Below, piece after piece: positions 33,018-42,303 of a DNA stretch of 49,147 nt. The stretch covers positions 1 to 49,147 of the forward strand of contig JACTUB010000020.1 in assembly GCA_015660885.1 (NCBI GenBank). Direction: 5' to 3'. A model generated the notes under the pieces. It saw only the letters and a list, made by a program, of their open reading frames with translations, did no database searches and was not told the origin of the DNA. This DNA comes from Methanoregulaceae archaeon. Lineage in GTDB: Archaea; Halobacteriota; Methanomicrobia; Methanomicrobiales; Methanospirillaceae. Positions within the stretch are counted from its first letter, which is position 1. Each line of letters starts with the position of its first letter. The position numbers were made by a program, and so were the translations under genes.

Positions 33018-34676
33018 ATGGTCACCCGTATCAGGCGGTATGCGCAGATCGTGGATGTACTGAGCAAATATGGCTTTGGGCTCGGGCTTGAGAGAATATT
33101 TCCCGGGAAAGCCTGGTTCCGTCTCCCCACAGCCGGGAAATCTCGCGACGCATCCACGATCTACGAACGGATACGGCTTGCTCTCGAGGAACTCGGCCCG
33201 ACATTTGTCAAGTTCGGACAGATTATGAGTACGAGAACAGAGATGTTACCGCCGGATCTGATCAACGAGCTCAAAAAACTGCAGGACCAGGTAAAGCCCC
33301 TCCCTTTCTCTGAGATCCGTGCGGTACTAGAGCAGAATTGTGCCGATCTGGATGATTGGTTCTGCGAGATCGATGAAAAACCGGTTGCTTCGGCATCGCT
33401 TGCCCAGGTGCATTCCGCAGTGCTTAAAGACGGGACCAGAGTCGCGCTTAAGATCCAGCGACCCGGCATCGTTGAAATCATCGAGACTGACATGGGCGTC
33501 CTGCAATCACTTGCAGAACGTATCGAAACCGTATTTCCCGAGACTCGTCTGTACAATCCGGTGGGGATGGTGGATGATTTTTCCCACCAGATAATAAAAG
33601 AGCTTGATTTTACCCGTGATGCACGAAACGCCGTCAGGATGGCCCGGAACTTCCGGAATGTACCTGGCATCCGGTTCCCGAAGATTTACTGGGAGTATTC
33701 CTCGCCGCAGGTCCTGGTCATGGAGTTTATTGATGGGGTCCGGATTGATGATCGCGAGGCAATAACTGCAATGGGTCTTGACCCGCACGAGATCGGTGTC
33801 CGTGGATTCGGCGCATACATGAAGATGATCTTCGAAGACGGGTTCTTTCACGGGGATCCCCACCCGGGTAACCTGTTGGTGACAAAAGATGGAGACATCG
33901 TATTTCTGGATTTTGGAATTGTCGGTATCCTGCGACCGGAGAAACGCCAGAATTTCACAAACCTCCTCTTCGCCCTCGTGAATGAAGATATCGAACTGTT
34001 GATCAGGTCACTGGAAGGATTCGGTATCCCTATTGCGGAAAGTGACCGGGAAACCCTGCGGGATGACCTGTACATCATGATGCATGATTTTGGCAGCGGG
34101 GATGACGAAGTCTCGCAACTCGATTTCCAGCTTGTTGTGACGGAGCTCACCGAGTCAATGCGACGTCATCGCCTGCAAGTCCCGATGAACCTGATGCTCC
34201 TGCTCAAGGTCTTTATGATGGTGCTCGATATCGGTTTGCGGCTTGACCCAGGTTTCAACTTCAGCAAAGAGATTACCCCGTATCTTACAAAACTTGCCGA
34301 TACCGGCGAGATTTCTGCAGCATATTTAAAACGAGCCTCGAATTCCCTCCTGGAGGCTGCCGATGCTCTGCTGGATATGCCACGCAATCTGAACCTGATG
34401 CTGCGGAGGCTCTCAACCGGAACGTTTAAGCTGGAGGTCGTGGACACCGATATCCAGAAACTCCAGATGGCGCTCGACAAGGCCAGTGATAAACTCATGA
34501 TTGGCTTTGTGGTTGCATCACTCGTGATTGGCTCCTCGCTTGTACTTCTTGCATCGCCGTTTACCCTGCCAAAGGAGATTTTCTGGATTGCGATCCTTGG
34601 ATATACTGCTGCAGTGCTGTGCGGGTTCTACGCGATGTATCACGTCATTTTCCTGAAGTTCCGCATGGGACGGTAA
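33018..34676 (+). CDS. AarF/UbiB (ABC1) family protein kinase-like ATPase
   Basis: The 552-residue protein belongs to the ABC1/AarF/UbiB family of atypical kinases. Family signs are LEELGPTFVKFGQIMSTR with the KxGQ motif near 52-69, the AAAS-like loop seen here as SASLAQVHSA, LKIQRPG near 150-156, GDPHPGNLLVTKDGDIVFLD near 278-297, and two hydrophobic C-terminal helices (about 495-545). Members help quinone or isoprenoid lipid metabolism. Whether archaeal members act on lipids such as methanophenazine is not known. The gene is preceded by a TATA-like CCTTAAGTAT, giving an almost leaderless transcript. Confidence 0.9.
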   Translation: MVTRIRRYAQIVDVLSKYGFGLGLERIFPGKAWFRLPTAGKSRDASTIYERIRLALEELGPTFVKFGQIMSTRTEMLPPDLINELKKLQDQVKPLPFSEIRAVLEQNCADLDDWFCEIDEKPVASASLAQVHSAVLKDGTRVALKIQRPGIVEIIETDMGVLQSLAERIETVFPETRLYNPVGMVDDFSHQIIKELDFTRDARNAVRMARNFRNVPGIRFPKIYWEYSSPQVLVMEFIDGVRIDDREAITAMGLDPHEIGVRGFGAYMKMIFEDGFFHGDPHPGNLLVTKDGDIVFLDFGIVGILRPEKRQNFTNLLFALVNEDIELLIRSLEGFGIPIAESDRETLRDDLYIMMHDFGSGDDEVSQLDFQLVVTELTESMRRHRLQVPMNLMLLLKVFMMVLDIGLRLDPGFNFSKEITPYLTKLADTGEISAAYLKRASNSLLEAADALLDMPRNLNLMLRRLSTGTFKLEVVDTDIQKLQMALDKASDKLMIGFVVASLVIGSSLVLLASPFTLPKEIFWIAILGYTAAVLCGFYAMYHVIFLKFRMGR

Positions 34677-34689
34677 CAATCCTGATTTT

Positions 34690-35217
34690 TTAATGGATTT
34701 CCCGTGTGCGGATTATCTCCCATCTCCTCACTTTTTCGCTCAGAGTGAACCGGGTGTTTGCCGGGCTCGTTGATGGCAGGACTACAACCGGAACCGGAAC
34801 CAATGTATCCAGCATGGCAAAATAGCGTCCGGCAGAGCTGCCGTTCAGGACGACAAGGCGGAGTGACGGGCATGATCCAAAAAAACCATTAAGATCATTA
34901 AAAACAGGGGCGCGTATCCGGGCATCCGCACTACCCTGCCGGCAGCAGGTAGAGATGACGTCCCAGAGTGCTATCCGATGATCTGTTAACCGGGAAGTCC
35001 GTATACGATAGGGAAGATGGGGATCAATCTGAAACAACGCTTCAACAATCTTCCAGAAATGATTCCGCGGGTTCCCATAGTACTCCTGGTGCAGGAGTGA
35101 CTGCCGGCTGGGAAAACTTCCAAGAATGACTACTTCTGTAAATTGGCCCTGAACCGGTGGAAGACCTGCTGTGCAGGACTGGGCGTTTACAGATATCGTA
35201 TCCTTTTTCTGCAGCAT
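34690..35217 (-). CDS. uracil/deoxyinosine DNA glycosylase, UDG superfamily (family 6-like)
   Basis: The 175-residue protein has the UDG-superfamily motif EVVILGSFPSRQSLLHQEYY followed by GNPRNHFW, and the C-terminal LPSTSPANT loop. These resemble the family 6 (HDG) enzymes described from methanosarcinas, which remove hypoxanthine from DNA. Repairing deaminated adenine would be its role. The start is the ATG at 35217, close behind a TATA-like element. It faces the AarF gene's stop and stands beside the FTR-like gene on the same strand. Confidence 0.85.
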   Translation of the reverse strand: MLQKKDTISVNAQSCTAGLPPVQGQFTEVVILGSFPSRQSLLHQEYYGNPRNHFWKIVEALFQIDPHLPYRIRTSRLTDHRIALWDVISTCCRQGSADARIRAPVFNDLNGFFGSCPSLRLVVLNGSSAGRYFAMLDTLVPVPVVVLPSTSPANTRFTLSEKVRRWEIIRTREIH

Positions 35218-35257
35218 GAAAACCAGATTTTTATAGATTTTTTATGAAAAGATGTGA

Positions 35258-35539
35258 TCAGGCCGGTTTATGATAGAGGTTGCAATGGCAGTGGCCTTCT
35301 TTTGTAACCTCATCTTTATGGTATACGCATGGGCATTCGATTGCACGGTCCTTTTCCTCATCCCCGCTCCGGATGCGGCAGGGACAGTATGGTCTCCCGA
35401 ACTTTTTTTTGTTCCGTACCAGCCCCCGGATCACGGTACTGAGTTGCTTCTCATCAGGATTGAGTATCCAGCCCTGCTTGTTTGCATACCCTTTTGCCCA
35501 TTTGTGCATTTCTTCTTCTTCTTCATTTTCTTCTGTCAT
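35258..35539 (-). CDS. ferredoxin:thioredoxin reductase catalytic subunit-like protein
   Basis: The 93-residue protein has the cysteine motifs of the catalytic subunit: YCPC, then CPC 14 residues later, then CHC after a further 12 residues, in the region after GRP. These bind a 4Fe-4S cluster and an active disulfide that passes electrons from ferredoxin to thioredoxin. Plant enzymes have 16- and 8-residue gaps, so the spacing here is the archaeal variant. The N-terminus is very acidic (EENEEEEEM). The ATG at 35539 is preferred, as a TATA-like TTTATAAA lies about 25 nt upstream. The variable subunit is not in view, as is usual in archaea. Confidence 0.9.
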   Translation of the reverse strand: MTEENEEEEEMHKWAKGYANKQGWILNPDEKQLSTVIRGLVRNKKKFGRPYCPCRIRSGDEEKDRAIECPCVYHKDEVTKEGHCHCNLYHKPA

Positions 35540-35655
35540 GATACCAGACTCCATCCGTAAATTTATAAATTCACGATATATTTCTTAATCAGGGACGTTA
35601 GTTTTTGCGATCGGTAAAGCGGGGCTGTCGCATCAAGAATTTACCACACCTTACC

Positions 35656-36378
35656 TTATCTCCGTTTGTTCATCGGTTTTGTGATCCGTTCTGCAACCTT
35701 GTGGTAAATTGCCATCACATCCCCCTTTTCGAAACGGTAAACATCCTTGTCCAGCGATCCGCCAGTTTTTTTATCCCAAAGGCGCATGGAGTCCATGCTA
35801 ATCTCATCGCCAAGATAGATCGTCCTGCCCTGCCTGCCAAACTCGATCTTAAAATCCACAAGCGTGATACCCTGTGCTGCAAGGAGCATTGAAAGGAGTC
35901 GGTTCACTTTGAGCGCCATTTCTTTGATCTTTTTAAGTTCAGTAGGTGTGACGAGTTTTAATGCCAAGATAATCTCATCGTTGAGCATGGGATCGTGCCG
36001 TGCGTCATCCTTATAATCGATCACAATCAGGGGATGGGCGAACGGCGTTCCCTCTTTTAACGGATAATTTCTGACAATAGAACCGGCAGCGATGTTCCGC
36101 ACGATCACTTCAAGCGGGATCATCTCGAGTTTTCTTACCACCATGCGGTGCGGATCAAGCATGGTGAAAAAATGGGTCTTAACCCCATTTCTTTCAAGGT
36201 AATCAAAGAAAAATGCCGAGACCTCCGCATTATACTTCCCTTTATTCTTCAGGACATCTTTTTTCCCGCCATCAAATGCGGTGATATCGTCACGGAATTC
36301 TACGATGAGTTTTCCCTTCGCACTGGTATTGAATACCGATTTTGCCTTACCTTTGTAGAGGAGATCTTTCTGCTTCAC
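35656..36378 (-). CDS. purC: SAICAR synthetase (phosphoribosylaminoimidazole-succinocarboxamide synthase)
   Basis: The 240-residue enzyme joins carboxyaminoimidazole ribotide and aspartate in purine synthesis using ATP. It begins MKQKDLLYKGKAKSVFNTSA with the KGKAK nucleotide loop, has FRDDITAFDGGKKD near 28-41, IVRNIAAGSIVR near 93-104, and LVDFKIEFGRQ in the middle of the C-terminal half. The length is typical. It is coupled to cofG by an ATGA overlap and lies downstream of it, though purine and F420 synthesis are only loosely linked. Confidence 0.95.
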   Translation of the reverse strand: MKQKDLLYKGKAKSVFNTSAKGKLIVEFRDDITAFDGGKKDVLKNKGKYNAEVSAFFFDYLERNGVKTHFFTMLDPHRMVVRKLEMIPLEVIVRNIAAGSIVRNYPLKEGTPFAHPLIVIDYKDDARHDPMLNDEIILALKLVTPTELKKIKEMALKVNRLLSMLLAAQGITLVDFKIEFGRQGRTIYLGDEISMDSMRLWDKKTGGSLDKDVYRFEKGDVMAIYHKVAERITKPMNKRR

Positions 36379-37385
36379 GATCCACTGCTCCTTGCCTCAA
36401 CTGTTTGTGCGAGCCGGTTTATTAGGGGTTGCAAATCAGGATGATACCATCCCCTCTTTATATACTGCGGATAGATGCAGAGCCGTTCGCGGAGATGTGC
36501 GTCACCGACGATCTTTTTGAGTTCTTCCACCGCCGGCCATGGGTGTTCAGGGTTAACATAATCGATGGTAAGGGGTGAGATACCTCCAAGGTCATCTACC
36601 CCACAGATGATGAGCCGGGATGCATCGATGAGATTGGGGGGGATCTGGATGGCGATATCCTTTGGGAGGATATCCCGTGCCATCTGTATGGTGGTACAGA
36701 TTTCATCCGTGCCCGGTGACGGGAACTGTGCCATGGGTGTTCCCGGCTTAGGACAAAAATTCTGGATGATAATCTCCTGGATATGCCCGTATCTTTCATG
36801 AAGATCCCGGATTGCAAGAAGGGATTCTTCACGATCGGCCATTGTCTCACCAATGCCCAGTAAGAGACCGGTAGTGAAAGGAATTTTCAGTTTTCCGGCA
36901 TCCTCAATCATCCCTAACCTGGCGGAAGGTTCCTTGCCCTTCGAAGCCGCGTGCGCCGGAATTTTTGCGGTTGTCTCCAGCATCAGCCCCATGCTCGCAT
37001 TTACCGTACGCAACCGTTCCATCTCCTCAAAGGTGAGGATACCTGCATTGGTATGCGGAAGAACCCCGCAGGAAATACTCTTCCTGCACATCGCCTCGCA
37101 ATAATCAAGGATTGTAGTATAACCGATCCGTTTGAGGAATGGCAAAAAACCGGGTTCTTCCTCCGGGCGCTCACCAAACGTAAATAGTGCTTCGGTACAC
37201 CCCAGTGCCGCTCCATTTCTGAGGGTCCTGTCTACGCTACCGGGGTTCATGAGACACCCGTCCTGGACCGGAGTTCGGAAGCAGCAGTACCCGCAGCGGT
37301 TCCGGCAGACTGTAGTGAGGGGGAGAAACACATTTCGTGAGAAGGTGATGATGCGGTGCTGCATGAGGAAAGGTACTCGTCCCAT
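36375..37385 (-). CDS. cofG: FO synthase subunit CofG (radical SAM)
   Basis: The 336-residue radical SAM enzyme works with CofH to form the deazaflavin FO, the chromophore of coenzyme F420. The cluster motif CRNRCGYC is near residues 28-35, preceded by FSRNVFLPLTTV, and the product has the TIM-barrel body with typical GIGETMADREESL near 199-211. CofH is not in the window. The start could also be the ATG at 37364, whose product begins MQHRIITFSRN like relatives. It is divergent from cofC, and purC follows on a 4-nt overlap. Confidence 0.94.
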   Translation of the reverse strand: MGRVPFLMQHRIITFSRNVFLPLTTVCRNRCGYCCFRTPVQDGCLMNPGSVDRTLRNGAALGCTEALFTFGERPEEEPGFLPFLKRIGYTTILDYCEAMCRKSISCGVLPHTNAGILTFEEMERLRTVNASMGLMLETTAKIPAHAASKGKEPSARLGMIEDAGKLKIPFTTGLLLGIGETMADREESLLAIRDLHERYGHIQEIIIQNFCPKPGTPMAQFPSPGTDEICTTIQMARDILPKDIAIQIPPNLIDASRLIICGVDDLGGISPLTIDYVNPEHPWPAVEELKKIVGDAHLRERLCIYPQYIKRGWYHPDLQPLINRLAQTVEARSSGS

Positions 37386-37530
37386 CTATTGAAACTTAAT
37401 CATTTAACGTGGCATTCCGCCGTAACTATATACAAAAACGGAATATAAAAAAGGGGACAGCCTTTTCTTTCGATACACTGGTATTGATATCAGCATCTTT
37501 TTTTTATCCCACTGCGTATCACGGTATGAA

Positions 37531-38160
37531 ATGTGCCCGCATGCTTTTATTCCGTATAAACCTGTTAACCCGAAGACCCGGCTTTCCTGCGTGCTTTGCC
37601 AGGAGGAGAGGGAATCTTTTGCCCGTGCGATGCTTGAAGATGTCATCTCTGCAGTAAAAGAAGTAAACTGTAGTCCGGTAGTCATAAGTACCGAGCTGAT
37701 CGACAGTGAAGATGTCCAGATCACGGTCAAAGATGCGGACCTCAACCAGACGCTCAATTCGCTAATGCCTGAGGCATCTGGTAAAATCCTGATAATCATG
37801 GCGGACCTCCCGCTTGCAGATGCAGCGTCCCTTAAACGGGTTCTTGCCACCGAAAAAGACATGGCTATCGTGCCTGGCCGGGGAGGGGGGACCAACGTAA
37901 TCTATCTCAAAGAACCGCAACGGTTTCATTTTGATTACTATGGTACGAGTTTTCTCAAGCACGTAAAAATTGCCGGGGATGCAGGGCTTTCCTCAGAGGT
38001 TATCGATTCGTTCCGGCTCCACACCGATATCGATGAGAAAGAGGATCTGGTCGAACTGTTGATCCACGGGACGGGAAAGAGCCGTGCGTATCTTGAAGAA
38101 CTCGGATTTGTGCTGTCAGTAGAGAAAGGGCGGGTTGGGGTGGAAAGGAAGAGACAATAA
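37531..38160 (+). CDS. cofC: 2-phospho-L-lactate guanylyltransferase (CofC)
   Basis: The 209-residue nucleotidyltransferase activates 2-phospholactate with GTP for F420 assembly. The signature FIPYKPVNPKTRLSCVL near 6-22, MADLPLADAASLKRVL in the middle and VPGRGGGTNVIYL with the GGGTN loop match the family. The ATG at 37531 gives the expected N-terminus; the overlapping ATG 5 nt earlier is in another frame. The gene is divergent from cofG and convergent with cofE, so the three F420 genes are neighbours on both strands. Confidence 0.92.
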   Translation: MCPHAFIPYKPVNPKTRLSCVLCQEERESFARAMLEDVISAVKEVNCSPVVISTELIDSEDVQITVKDADLNQTLNSLMPEASGKILIIMADLPLADAASLKRVLATEKDMAIVPGRGGGTNVIYLKEPQRFHFDYYGTSFLKHVKIAGDAGLSSEVIDSFRLHTDIDEKEDLVELLIHGTGKSRAYLEELGFVLSVEKGRVGVERKRQ

Positions 38161-38306
38161 ATAAAGACGATATAGTGAATAACCTGCAAAAAATTGCAGA
38201 AGGAACAACTTCTTGCTTCAACCTCGAATTTCAACGAAACGCGACAGAAACAAAACAGGCTGCAGGAAGGAGCGTCTTTTAAAAAATTGACGGGAACCTG
38301 AATTAT

Positions 38307-39083
38307 TCAGGGTAGACTGTTGTTTTTCCGTAACATACCCATGAACAGACACTCATCTGCTGATATGGTTTCGATGCCTGTCTGATCCCTGATGGGCATT
38401 CCCAGTCCCCGGATTATAGCTCCCGGGGTGCTCTCATCCGCTTCACCCATGACCAGTTCAGCCGCTGAGGCAATATTGTCCGCGACTGCACGTTTTGTTA
38501 CCTCAAGTTTCCTCCCGAACAGGTCGCTTCTTCCGCGATCGTCAATCACCGAAGTAATGCCGGCAGCGCCGATTGCCACCCCGCTGCACCCGCGGCGCAT
38601 GGCATGGGTCCGGCTGTCGGCAATAATAACACCCATCTTAACCCTGCATCGATCTTCGACGGCATTCCTGATGGCAAGGGCACTGCGATCCGGATCTTTT
38701 GGAAGAGGAGTAACGCAACCCAGCGGGGCATTTGATGCATCCACCCCGGCATTAGGGAGCAGGGTACCATTTTTCATGCACAAAAGAAACCCGGGAATAC
38801 CCCCGACAACGGAATCACTCTCCTGCAAAACGACTTCGACGCTGCGGGGATCCATCTGGTACTGGGCTGCAAGTTTCTGCGCCCAGGCTGAGGGAGTTAT
38901 AGTAGAAAGTGGAATAATATTCCCTTCTGCAGTCGCCACAGCAGTTTCGGCAAGTACCAGGATATCCCCGTCCTTAAAACCGCCGCAGACCTGCTGTGCT
39001 GCTGCAATTATGCAGTCCACGATGGAGTCCCCGCTCCTGATTAGTCCTGTGCGGAGCCCGATTACCTCAAACGAATTATTCAT
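38307..39083 (-). CDS. cofE: coenzyme F420:L-glutamate ligase (CofE)
   Basis: The 258-residue enzyme adds glutamates to F420-0 with GTP. It has the family's N-terminal segment VIGLRTGLIRSGDSIVDCII, the DILVLAETAVATAEGN motif near 41-56, GIIPL-like substrate loops, and the MGVIIADSRTHAMRRGC region near 149-165 with the following AIGAAG. Length is normal. It follows folP with a 4-nt overlap, so it ends the glyA-folD-folP-cofE run. With cofG and cofC nearby, it makes a local F420 group. Confidence 0.94.
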   Translation of the reverse strand: MNNSFEVIGLRTGLIRSGDSIVDCIIAAAQQVCGGFKDGDILVLAETAVATAEGNIIPLSTITPSAWAQKLAAQYQMDPRSVEVVLQESDSVVGGIPGFLLCMKNGTLLPNAGVDASNAPLGCVTPLPKDPDRSALAIRNAVEDRCRVKMGVIIADSRTHAMRRGCSGVAIGAAGITSVIDDRGRSDLFGRKLEVTKRAVADNIASAAELVMGEADESTPGAIIRGLGMPIRDQTGIETISADECLFMGMLRKNNSLP

Positions 39084-39892
39084 TGTCCTTTCACCATGCG
39101 TTCATAGACCCGTATTACATCACGGGTCTGCGCCACATCATGCGTCCGGACAACAGATACACCACTGATGAGCAGCATCAGGGTCACTGCAAGGGTTCCC
39201 GCAAGACGATCGTCAGGCTCCCGGTTAAGAAGATCCCCGATAAAAGTCTTACGGGATACGGCAGCAAGGAGCGGGCGTTCAAATTTTTTAAAATCCGAGA
39301 AATGCCGGCAGAGTGTCCAGTCATCTTCCACAGACCTGAACGGGGTCCATATTCCGATACCGGGATCAAGGACATAGTTTTTGATTCCCGCTATTTCACA
39401 CCGATCTACTACCCTGGAAAGCGTTGCAAGGGTTGCGTCCAGTCCAACAGCATCACCCGGCTGCTGATTGGATGCCATAAGGAATGCAGGAAGTCCTGAT
39501 TGGGCAAGTTGTTGTGCATACACACCAGAAGTAAGTCCGGAAACATCATTGACCGCATGGATCTCGTGTTTTAAGCATATATCGAGCACCCAGGGATTCA
39601 TGGTATCGACAGAAACGGTGATCCCGCTCCCGTCCAGTTCCCTGAGAGCAGCATCCATCCGTTCCCCTTCCGTACTTCCGCTGATGGCCTGTGTATTGGG
39701 TGCAGTACTTCGCGCACCGATGTCGATAATCTCTGCACCCTGTTCTACCATTCCGACTGCTGTTTTGTGGACAAAATCAATCGGAATATAGGAATTTGCA
39801 TAAAATGATTCCGGGCTGCAGTTGATCACACCCATCAAGCGGATGGGTGCATCCCCCCCGATGACGAGTTTGTTTACCACACAGTGTCGCAT
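39080..39892 (-). CDS. folP: dihydropteroate synthase
   Basis: The 270-residue TIM barrel has the two dihydropteroate synthase signatures: [15 protein letters not shown] near 20-34 and [15 protein letters not shown] near 54-68. A third part, [20 protein letters not shown], lies near 209-228. The enzyme joins a pterin diphosphate to p-aminobenzoate or a p-aminobenzoate derivative. In archaea it could serve folate or methanopterin; its overlap with folD and closeness to glyA speak for folate. It overlaps folD by 19 nt. Confidence 0.9.
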   Translation of the reverse strand: MRHCVVNKLVIGGDAPIRLMGVINCSPESFYANSYIPIDFVHKTAVGMVEQGAEIIDIGARSTAPNTQAISGSTEGERMDAALRELDGSGITVSVDTMNPWVLDICLKHEIHAVNDVSGLTSGVYAQQLAQSGLPAFLMASNQQPGDAVGLDATLATLSRVVDRCEIAGIKNYVLDPGIGIWTPFRSVEDDWTLCRHFSDFKKFERPLLAAVSRKTFIGDLLNREPDDRLAGTLAVTLMLLISGVSVVRTHDVAQTRDVIRVYERMVKGQ

Positions 39893-40722
39893 GATCTCAC
39901 GTTCGCAGCTGTAAAAGTATTCTCCATCAGGGTTGCGATTGTCATCGGACCCACGCCGCCCGGTACCGGAGTAATCGCCGAGACAACGTGTTGTACCTGT
40001 TCAAAGTCTACATCCCCGACCAGCAACCCGTTTACATTGTTGATGCCTACGTCAATGACAATAGCACCGGGTCTGACCATCTCCCGGGTTATATAGTGCG
40101 CTCTGCCGATCGCAGAGACGAGAATATCTGCATGCCGTAGTTCCTCAGTGAGATCCTTTGTTTTGCTGTGGCAGATCGTGACTGTTGCGTCTGCATTCGT
40201 GAACAGCGCTGCCATAGGGCGGCCTACATCAATACTTCGCCCGACCACTACTGCCCGGGTTCCTGCAACTTCAATTTTATATTCCGAAAGAAGTGTCATG
40301 ATCCCCTTCGGTGTGCAGGGTTCAAACCGCGGTCTTCCTGAAAAGAGAAGCCCGAGGTTGAACGGGTGAAACCCGTCTACATCCTTTTCAGGAAATACTG
40401 CTGTGATCACCCGCGCCGTATCAACCTGTTTCGGGAGAGGGAGCTGGATTAGGATACCATCGATGTCTGCATCGTTATTCAGCTGTGTTACGGTCTGGAG
40501 CACCTGATCGGTTGTTGCATCCCCGGCAAATTCTATCCCCACCGAGCCGATACCGGTCTTCTCACAGGCCCGGTGCTTCATCCTGACATACATCTGCGAA
40601 GCCGGATCGTTGCCGACAATCACGGTCGCCAGCCGGGGGTATATCCTGGAGTCCTCGATCTCTTCTTTGAGGATTTCCAGCCGCATATCTGCAATCTTTT
40701 TCCCGTCAAGGATCGTGGCCAT
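39874..40722 (-). CDS. folD: methylenetetrahydrofolate dehydrogenase/cyclohydrolase
   Basis: The 282-residue bifunctional enzyme oxidises methylene-tetrahydrofolate and hydrolyses methenyl-tetrahydrofolate, supplying formyl groups and NADPH. Signs are the [14 protein letters not shown] segment with the catalytic lysine near 46-59, the QLPLPK loop, [16 protein letters not shown] near 158-173 and the final [15 protein letters not shown]. It follows glyA by 20 nt and overlaps folP. In an organism that also has methanopterin, this gene marks a separate folate pool. Confidence 0.95.
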   Translation of the reverse strand: MATILDGKKIADMRLEILKEEIEDSRIYPRLATVIVGNDPASQMYVRMKHRACEKTGIGSVGIEFAGDATTDQVLQTVTQLNNDADIDGILIQLPLPKQVDTARVITAVFPEKDVDGFHPFNLGLLFSGRPRFEPCTPKGIMTLLSEYKIEVAGTRAVVVGRSIDVGRPMAALFTNADATVTICHSKTKDLTEELRHADILVSAIGRAHYITREMVRPGAIVIDVGINNVNGLLVGDVDFEQVQHVVSAITPVPGGVGPMTIATLMENTFTAANVRSCDTVW

Positions 40723-40742
40723 CGGAGGGTCCAGGTTTTTTG

Positions 40743-41981
40743 TTATTCGGGATGCAGCGTGAACCTGCTTGCCATCATGGTGACATCTGTATGCACTTCT
40801 CTTATAACCGCTTCGTTGTGGATGTCCTTCAACACCTTTGTGATCCAGGTACCGATCTGGCGCATTTCTGCTTCTTTCATGCCGCGGGAGGTGACTGCAG
40901 GTGTGCCGATCCGTAGCCCGCTTGTCACAAACGGGCTCTTGGTCTCATTGGGGATCGTGTTTTTATTCACCGTGATGCCGGCTTTACCGAGTGCAACTTC
41001 TGCTTCAAGACCAGTAATGCCCTGTTCTGTGAGATCCATGAGCATGAGGTGGTTATCTGTGCCCCCAGACACCAGCCGTAGTCCGTTATCTGTCAGCGTC
41101 CCGGCAAGTACTCTGGCATTTTTCACAATCTGTTTGCTGTATTCCTTAAATGATGGTTTGAGAGCCTCTTCAAAGCATACCGCTTTTGCCGCTATGGTAT
41201 TCATGAGCGGACCCCCCTGCATACCTGGAAATACCGCTTTGTCGATTGCCTGTGCGTACTCGTTATTACACATGATCGCACCACCCCGGGGACCGCGGAG
41301 TGTCTTATGGGTCGTGGTTGTGGTGAAATTCACGACCCCGACCGAATTCGGGTGGATCCCGGTAGCGCAGAGTCCTGCAATGTGGGCAATATCTGCCATG
41401 CAATATGCCCCCACACCATCTGCAATCTCCTGAAATGCTTTGAAATCGATGGTTCTGGGGTAGGCAGAAGCACCGCACACGATGATTTGAGGTTTTTCCT
41501 TTCGTGCCATCTCATCGATTATACCGTAATCCAGCATCTCCGTCTTTGGGTCAACCCCGTACTGGGCGACCTGGTAAAATTTACCGGTGAAACTGACGGG
41601 TGAACCGTGCGAGAGATGCCCCCCCTGATTGAGTTTCATGCTCAGGATCTTCTCTCCCAGCTTCATGAATGCAAAATATACCGCCATGTTTGCCTGGGTA
41701 CCCGAATGCGGCTGGACATTGGCATGTTCGGCCCCGAACAGTTTCTTTAACCGTTCGCGTGCAAGATTCTCTGCCATATCATAAAATTCACAACCCCCAT
41801 AATATCTCTTTCCGGGGTAACCTTCAGCATATTTGTTTGTCATGATCGACCCCATCGCTTCGAGCACTGCATACGAAACAAGGTTTTCAGACGCGATCAG
41901 CTCCAGTCCGTTCTGCTGGCGGAGCCGCTCTTTCTCGATGATATCTGCTATTTCTGGATCAGTTTTAGACAGATAGGACAT
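40743..41981 (-). CDS. glyA: serine hydroxymethyltransferase
   Basis: The 412-residue PLP enzyme interconverts serine and glycine with a one-carbon carrier. The family marks are [20 protein letters not shown] near 24-43, [11 protein letters not shown] near 53-63, and the PLP lysine in [15 protein letters not shown] near 222-236. The ATG at 41981 is preferred over the TTG 21 nt upstream because the family starts MSYL or similar. It is the first gene of a minus-strand run with folD, folP and cofE. Whether it uses tetrahydrofolate or tetrahydromethanopterin cannot be told from the protein, but folD beside it favours folate. Confidence 0.96.
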   Translation of the reverse strand: MSYLSKTDPEIADIIEKERLRQQNGLELIASENLVSYAVLEAMGSIMTNKYAEGYPGKRYYGGCEFYDMAENLARERLKKLFGAEHANVQPHSGTQANMAVYFAFMKLGEKILSMKLNQGGHLSHGSPVSFTGKFYQVAQYGVDPKTEMLDYGIIDEMARKEKPQIIVCGASAYPRTIDFKAFQEIADGVGAYCMADIAHIAGLCATGIHPNSVGVVNFTTTTTHKTLRGPRGGAIMCNNEYAQAIDKAVFPGMQGGPLMNTIAAKAVCFEEALKPSFKEYSKQIVKNARVLAGTLTDNGLRLVSGGTDNHLMLMDLTEQGITGLEAEVALGKAGITVNKNTIPNETKSPFVTSGLRIGTPAVTSRGMKEAEMRQIGTWITKVLKDIHNEAVIREVHTDVTMMASRFTLHPE

Positions 41982-42303
41982 ATGGAGAAAGGTTCGCTTC
42001 AATCAGGTAATACCTTTTCCCGGTACTGGTGAATGTATCGGGAAGATGTGCGGTTTTGTTGGTTCTTCGGGGAATACCTTAAAAAGGGAGCACGAAACCG
42101 GGGTATCACGTTTTTTTATGTTCAGATGCGTGAAACGGATTTTTTTTGAAAATAAAGCACAAACCTTTTTTTCTTAACAGACGATCACTACTATTATTTA
42201 TAGGGAGCGCCGCACCAGTACAGGAAGTATCATTTGGGCGCCATCTGATGCAAAGACCAGATATCTTGAGCATGAACGCGACTGTGAGGAGAAACTGATA
42301 CCG
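41982..42303. other. divergent intergenic region between glyA and the smc operon
   Basis: TATTTATAGG (about 42195-42204) is the best TATA candidate for the plus-strand operon. The frame of the next gene stays open upstream to a TAA near 42180 but has no ATG, GTG or TTG before 42304. Two T runs (42109-42117 and 42139-42147) lie in the middle. No RNA gene was recognised. Confidence 0.45.
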
